Assembly: GCA_013400975.1 (NCBI GenBank)
Contig: WBMZ01010242.1
Location: 1 to 64,000 of the forward strand
DNA length: 64,000 bases
Direction of reading: 5' to 3'
DNA from: Atrichornis clamosus
Taxonomy: Eukaryota > Chordata > Aves > Passeriformes > Menuridae
Part shown: positions 60,222-64,000 of the stretch, piece by piece
Position numbering within the stretch: position 1 is the stretch's first letter
How the letters are laid out: each line of letters starts with the position of its first letter
Translations under genes and position numbers: made by a program
Notes under the pieces: generated by a model
What the model was told of the DNA's origin: nothing
Seen by the model: the letters and a program-made list of their open reading frames with translations, nothing else
The model's database searches: none

Positions 60222-62037
60222 TGTTTCTGTCCTCTGCCATAAATTCCCGTTAGTTGCAGCAAGGTAAAGAGCATCTCATTTGTCGTAATGAGGAAGGTTC
60301 ACAGAACCATCATTTCTGAAGTGTAATCAAATACAATTATATTTATTGCAACATTTGGATTTACAAGTCTCTCTTTTGTTTTTTCAGTGACAGTACCATA
60401 AATCTTCAAGCCAAAAAGTAAGTTTTTTTTTTAAATTTCCTCAAATTGATAAATTTGAATTTAAAAAATGAGAGTAAGAGAGAAATTGTGTGCCTGTGGG
60501 TTTTGTGTTCCTGTTATAAGTACATCCAGTTGCAGCTAAAATACCTAAAGTATATTCTTTGGTTTATCCTAAACATTATATTTATTATTTATGATATAGA
60601 TAATATTAGAAAATATATGGTTATAAAAATAATAATAGTAATTCATTATAATGTAAATATTATATTGTACTATAGTATAATATATATAGCATTATATATA
60701 TATATATGTTCTAGTCATAATATAGTGTGCAGACGGGGGGAAAAAAATTATTTGAGATAAAGAGTCCCTGTTTTCAGAGATTGCAAGTCTCTTCACTCTT
60801 TGTGAGAATGATTGAAATTGTAATTCCTTGAGAGTCTCTGAAAATCAAAGTTTAAGCACAAGAGGAATAACTGATCTTTTACATATGTCTTTAGCAAAAG
60901 TCCTACTAATTCCAGCAGGAGCAGAATTTGGCTTTCAATCAGCAGGTTTGGTCCATCTGTAAATAGTCCAATTCTTGCTGTTTAATCCTTCCAAATAAAA
61001 GGTTAGTCATGTTTCAAAAATAATGTAAATGCAACTAAAGGTTAATCTTCCTCTCAGGATTACATTGCCTTAAGGTTACACATGCAATTTCTTTAAAGAA
61101 GATGTGTTCAAACATACGTAACCTGGCTGTGTTTGGTAAAACATCTGGAAATAGTGATCCGAAAGTGGGTAATACATTATTAATTCCAGAGAATAAAATT
61201 TTTAAAAAGGAAGATTCCTGACAAATTAAGCTGAGACATAATTTGTCTTCTGTACTTTGTTCAAAGGATCTAAGTGTAATTGACCAGTGATGTGTAGCTC
61301 TAGCAATTATATAGAGAAAATTATCATTAAACTAGATTGTGCCTCTTAGGAGCTATAAATAAAGGATAAAATGTTTCTATTCAGCTCCCAGTTTGCTACT
61401 GGAGAGTTATTTACTATTGTCATGTGTCCCCTTTACTATTTCAAAATGGCAGTTTAGCTAAACTGAAAGGGATTTGAAATAAGTCTTCCCTTCTTCTTAC
61501 AGTCCTTCCCCATTCACTGCTGTGTGCTCAGAATTTCTTCATATACTGAGATAAGGACTTTGCAAGATTTTGGAGTTACTTCAGTTTTCTGAAAAATCAA
61601 AAGGAAAATATAACAACAAAAAAAAATTACTTAGAAACTGAGGGGAAAAACGTTGAAAAATTTTGATGTAAAATACAAGCTGTCTGTAAAGCAGTTGATT
61701 GCTACAATGTTTGGGTATTAAAACTAGCTTACCATGACACATGTTATAATAAACTAGGAAGAAAAATAGGCTAAAATATGACAAAACAGTGCTGATTGGA
61801 AAGCATGCTATTAACTGAGCATGTATTTTTTATATCATAAATAAAATGAAGCTGCTGTTTCTCTCTCACAAACCACTTGCACAGGTGTAAAATATGCCAG
61901 GAAGAATAAACATAGGATAATTTCTATGCTCTCAGTCATTTTATCTCCCTTTTTGCTTACAGGGAGTCAAAAGCCTGCTAAGTCATGTGCTGCTCAGGCA
62001 GAAGACCAACAAAGTCTTCATCACTTGTGGAGCAATT
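60222..62037. other. AT-rich DNA with an AT-dinucleotide patch, no gene seen
   Basis: The stretch 60585-60715 is extremely AT-rich and ends in a (TA)n run at about 60690-60709. The 104-codon plus-strand frame at 60446-60760 is a low-complexity I/Y/K product of it. Nothing else is recognisable. Confidence 0.65.
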
Positions 62038-63125
62038 TCATAGAATCATGAAATCATAGAATGTTTTTTGTTGGAAGGGACTCTTAAAGACAATCTCATT
62101 CCAATCCCCTGCCATGGGCAGGAACACCTTCCACTGAATCAAGTTGCCCAAACCCCCATCCAGCCTGGCCTAGAACACTTCCAGGGGCAGCCACAAGTTC
62201 TCTGGGAAACCTACACCTGAGTCTCACCAATCTCACTGTCAAAAATATCTTCCTAAGGTTTAATCTAAACCTACCCCTTCCACTTTAAAACATTTTCCCC
62301 TTATTCTATCCCTACATGCCTTTGTCAAAAGTCCCTCTTTGGTTTTCTTGTAGTCCCTTTTAAGTACTGAAAGGTCTACCTGGAGCCTTATTTCTCCAGG
62401 CTGAGACCCCAGCTCTCAGCCCATTGTCATCAGAGAGGTATCCAGGCCTCTGGTCATTCTTGTGGCCCTCCTCTGAACCTGTTCCAACAGGTCTATTCTT
62501 TCTTATGTTGCAGCCCCGGAGCTGGCTGCAGCATTCCAGGTGGGGTCTCAGAAGAGTAACAGAGGGGGTAAATCACCTTCCTGAGCTTGCTGGACATTCT
62601 CCTTTAGAGGTAGCCCAGGATACAATTGGCTTTCTGGGCTGCAAGGGAACTTTGCCATGCAGTTATGTCCTGCCTCTCATCAGCCAACATCCTAAAGTCC
62701 TCCTCCTCAGGGCTCCTCTCAATCCATTCTCATCCCACTGAGCCTACATTTGTGCTTGGGATTGCCCCATCCCACGTGCCTGACTCTGCACTTGGCCTTG
62801 TTGAACTTCACGGGGTTCTCACGGTCCCACCTCTCAAGCCTGTCAAGGTCCCTCTGGATGCCATTTTTTCCTTCCAGTGTGTCAACTGCACCACACAGCT
62901 TGGTGTCATCAGCAAATGTACTGAGGGTGTGCTCAGTCCCACCCACCAGTTCAACAGCAAAGATGATAAACAACACCAGTTCCAATGGTGGCCTTTGACT
63001 CCACATTCCTCACCAGCCCCTCCTTGTAGGTAAGGACAGGGTCCAGCACAGCACTTCTCCTCTTTGGCTTCTCTGTCACTTGGAAGTTACCATCAACCTG
63101 GTCATCAATCATCAATTTGCTCACA
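62038..63125 (-). mobile_element. CR1 LINE, internally deleted copy with 3' end, - orientation
   Basis: This is the longest mobile element in the window. Its 3' terminus lies at the left (ATAGAATCATGAAATCATAG, GTTGGAAGGGACTC, CCTGCCATGGGCAGGAACAC). Moving right come the 3' untranslated part, the ORF2 C-terminal region and the reverse-transcriptase block with FADD (62905-62916). Between about 63008 and 63125 the minus strand encodes VLDPVLTYKEGLV, which matches the end of the CR1 endonuclease domain. The sequence between the endonuclease end and the FADD region is largely missing, and the two parts are in different frames. The copy is therefore internally deleted and inactive. A 5' end and target duplications were not identified. 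Confidence 0.93.
62719..63006 (-). pseudogene. CR1 ORF2 reverse-transcriptase remnant, catalytic motif kept
   Basis: A 95-codon open stretch in minus orientation contains TEHTLSTFADDTKLCGAVD, then LDRLERW and KCRVRHVGWGNPKHKCRL, the conserved CR1 reverse-transcriptase core and following segment. The catalytic F-A-D-D is residues 31-34 counted from 63006. CR1 ORF2 proteins are several hundred residues long with an N-terminal endonuclease, so this is a small remnant. It is closed on the left by a stop and joined on the right, out of frame, to endonuclease-end sequence. It cannot support retrotransposition. The plus-strand frames over the same DNA (62424-62741, 62626-63033, 62750-62998) are antisense shadows. 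Confidence 0.9.
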
Positions 63126-64000
63126 AGTGCTGGTTTGTTACTTTTCTGACTTCTGAGAGAGGCTCAAGCCTCTTGAAGTAATCCATGTCTACCACTTAAT
63201 GAAGCACTGATAAAAACTCCTCTGGTAACCCAGAGCCAGAGCTAGGGATTAATCAAATAAGAATATCATGGGTCACACCTTCAGAATTATGGATGCTACA
63301 TTGAAGTAACTCAAGTATAGAATCATCTTTAACAGGATCTTACAAATTCACAAACTGGAGTTTAAGTTTAGAAGTTAAAATCGGAAGGGAGGAAAACACA
63401 GGCTTCCCATATGTCTTATTAGCATTCTTGATTCCCCAGGCTGAGTGAAGATTAATAGGTAATTTTATTACACTGGAATTGCTTCTGTATTGTGGTATCA
63501 GTTTTTGCAGTACCACTTCTTTTCCTGTTTATTACTTTTTTGTTTTGGTTTTTTTTTTAATTGGTTTGGTTTTTTTTTTTTAATTTCCAATCTTAGGGGG
63601 CAAATTTCATATTGTCTTCCTCCCAGCATAACAAAGAAAACAAAAGAAAGCAGCTTAAAATTCCAATCAACACAAAATCTAATATGACCAATAATGATTC
63701 TATAAATTACTTTTAGAAACTGCAGCAAATTCTCACCTTTTCTTGTTCTTGGATTGGGATAGAAAATTTGACTTAATATTCTACTCAATAAAATTATTGA
63801 GGTGCATTGCTAAATAGGTCTTCACCAAGGAATCTTTTCTTAAATAGCAGGAAAAATGTCTGCAATATGGAGCTTTCTCACAGAGTTTTCTGAAAATTAG
63901 ATATTTTTCAAAATATTTTGGGACTCTCGACTTACGGTTTCCTTGTAATTACGGCATTTTCATCGTCACATTAAAGCCTTCATTACCTTTGTTTCCTTTG
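63126..64000. other. AT-rich DNA to window edge, no gene seen
   Basis: After the CR1 copy the sequence becomes AT-rich again, with T-runs at about 63551-63582. No exon or repeat family was recognised. A further few tens of bases right of 63125 may still belong to the decayed CR1. Confidence 0.6.

Noticed and set aside
59962..60242. Two overlapping plus-strand frames with an internal repeat
   Set aside because: They span the duplicated block and the undetermined base, so the peptide repeat reflects the probable assembly artefact.
62424..63033. Plus-strand frames of 82-135 codons
   Set aside because: Antisense shadows of the minus-oriented CR1 element.
1..64000. CRISPR arrays, operons, phage or plasmid features
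   Set aside because: Composition, repeat families and lack of dense coding show this is vertebrate nuclear DNA. No spaced identical direct repeats of CRISPR type occur.

Overview
This looks like a stretch of bird nuclear genome, most likely a songbird or close relative. The sequence is strongly AT-rich and has no operon-like packing and no long open frames outside repeats. Its recognisable repeats are those of avian genomes: CR1 LINE fragments with their characteristic 3' ends, and endogenous-retrovirus LTRs of the kind common in passerines and chicken. No complete protein-coding gene, rRNA, functional tRNA or CRISPR array is present. The window is best read as a gene desert or very large introns.

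Layout. 1-12.7 kb: unique AT-rich DNA with one solo LTR (2251-2838, + orientation, perfect 5-bp target duplication), a decayed tRNA-like stretch just after it, and an exon-like segment on the minus strand (10550-10676). 12.78-13.09 kb: two CR1 3' ends meeting tail to tail. 13.1-27 kb: unique sequence with a minus-strand LTR (21417-21990) and an exon-like segment on the plus strand near 19.5 kb. 27.04-27.14 kb: a pyrimidine microsatellite. 31.25-31.76 kb: an isolated GC- and CpG-rich block ending in an A-rich tail and bounded by near-identical 11-mers, which looks like a retroposed copy of an unidentified RNA. 32.66-32.73 kb: a strong pre-miRNA-sized hairpin. 38.7, 41.7 and 49.0 kb: short CR1 fragments. 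43.8-44.3 kb: a composite block ending in an LTR fragment. 47.6 kb: a possible terminal coding exon on the minus strand. 49.9 kb: another LTR fragment. 58.08-58.49 kb: a GGAA array organised into 57-bp higher-order units. 59.99-60.22 kb: a 101-bp exact direct repeat around a single N, probably an assembly artefact. 62.04-63.13 kb: the largest CR1 copy, internally deleted, joining endonuclease-end sequence to reverse-transcriptase sequence.

No genes work together here in any visible way. The exon candidates rest on splice-site-like flanks and uninterrupted reading frames, not on recognised proteins, and are given low confidence. The strongest points for follow-up are the retrocopy-like block at 31.25-31.76 kb, the hairpin at 32.66 kb, the higher-order GGAA array at 58 kb and the exon-like segment at 10.55 kb.
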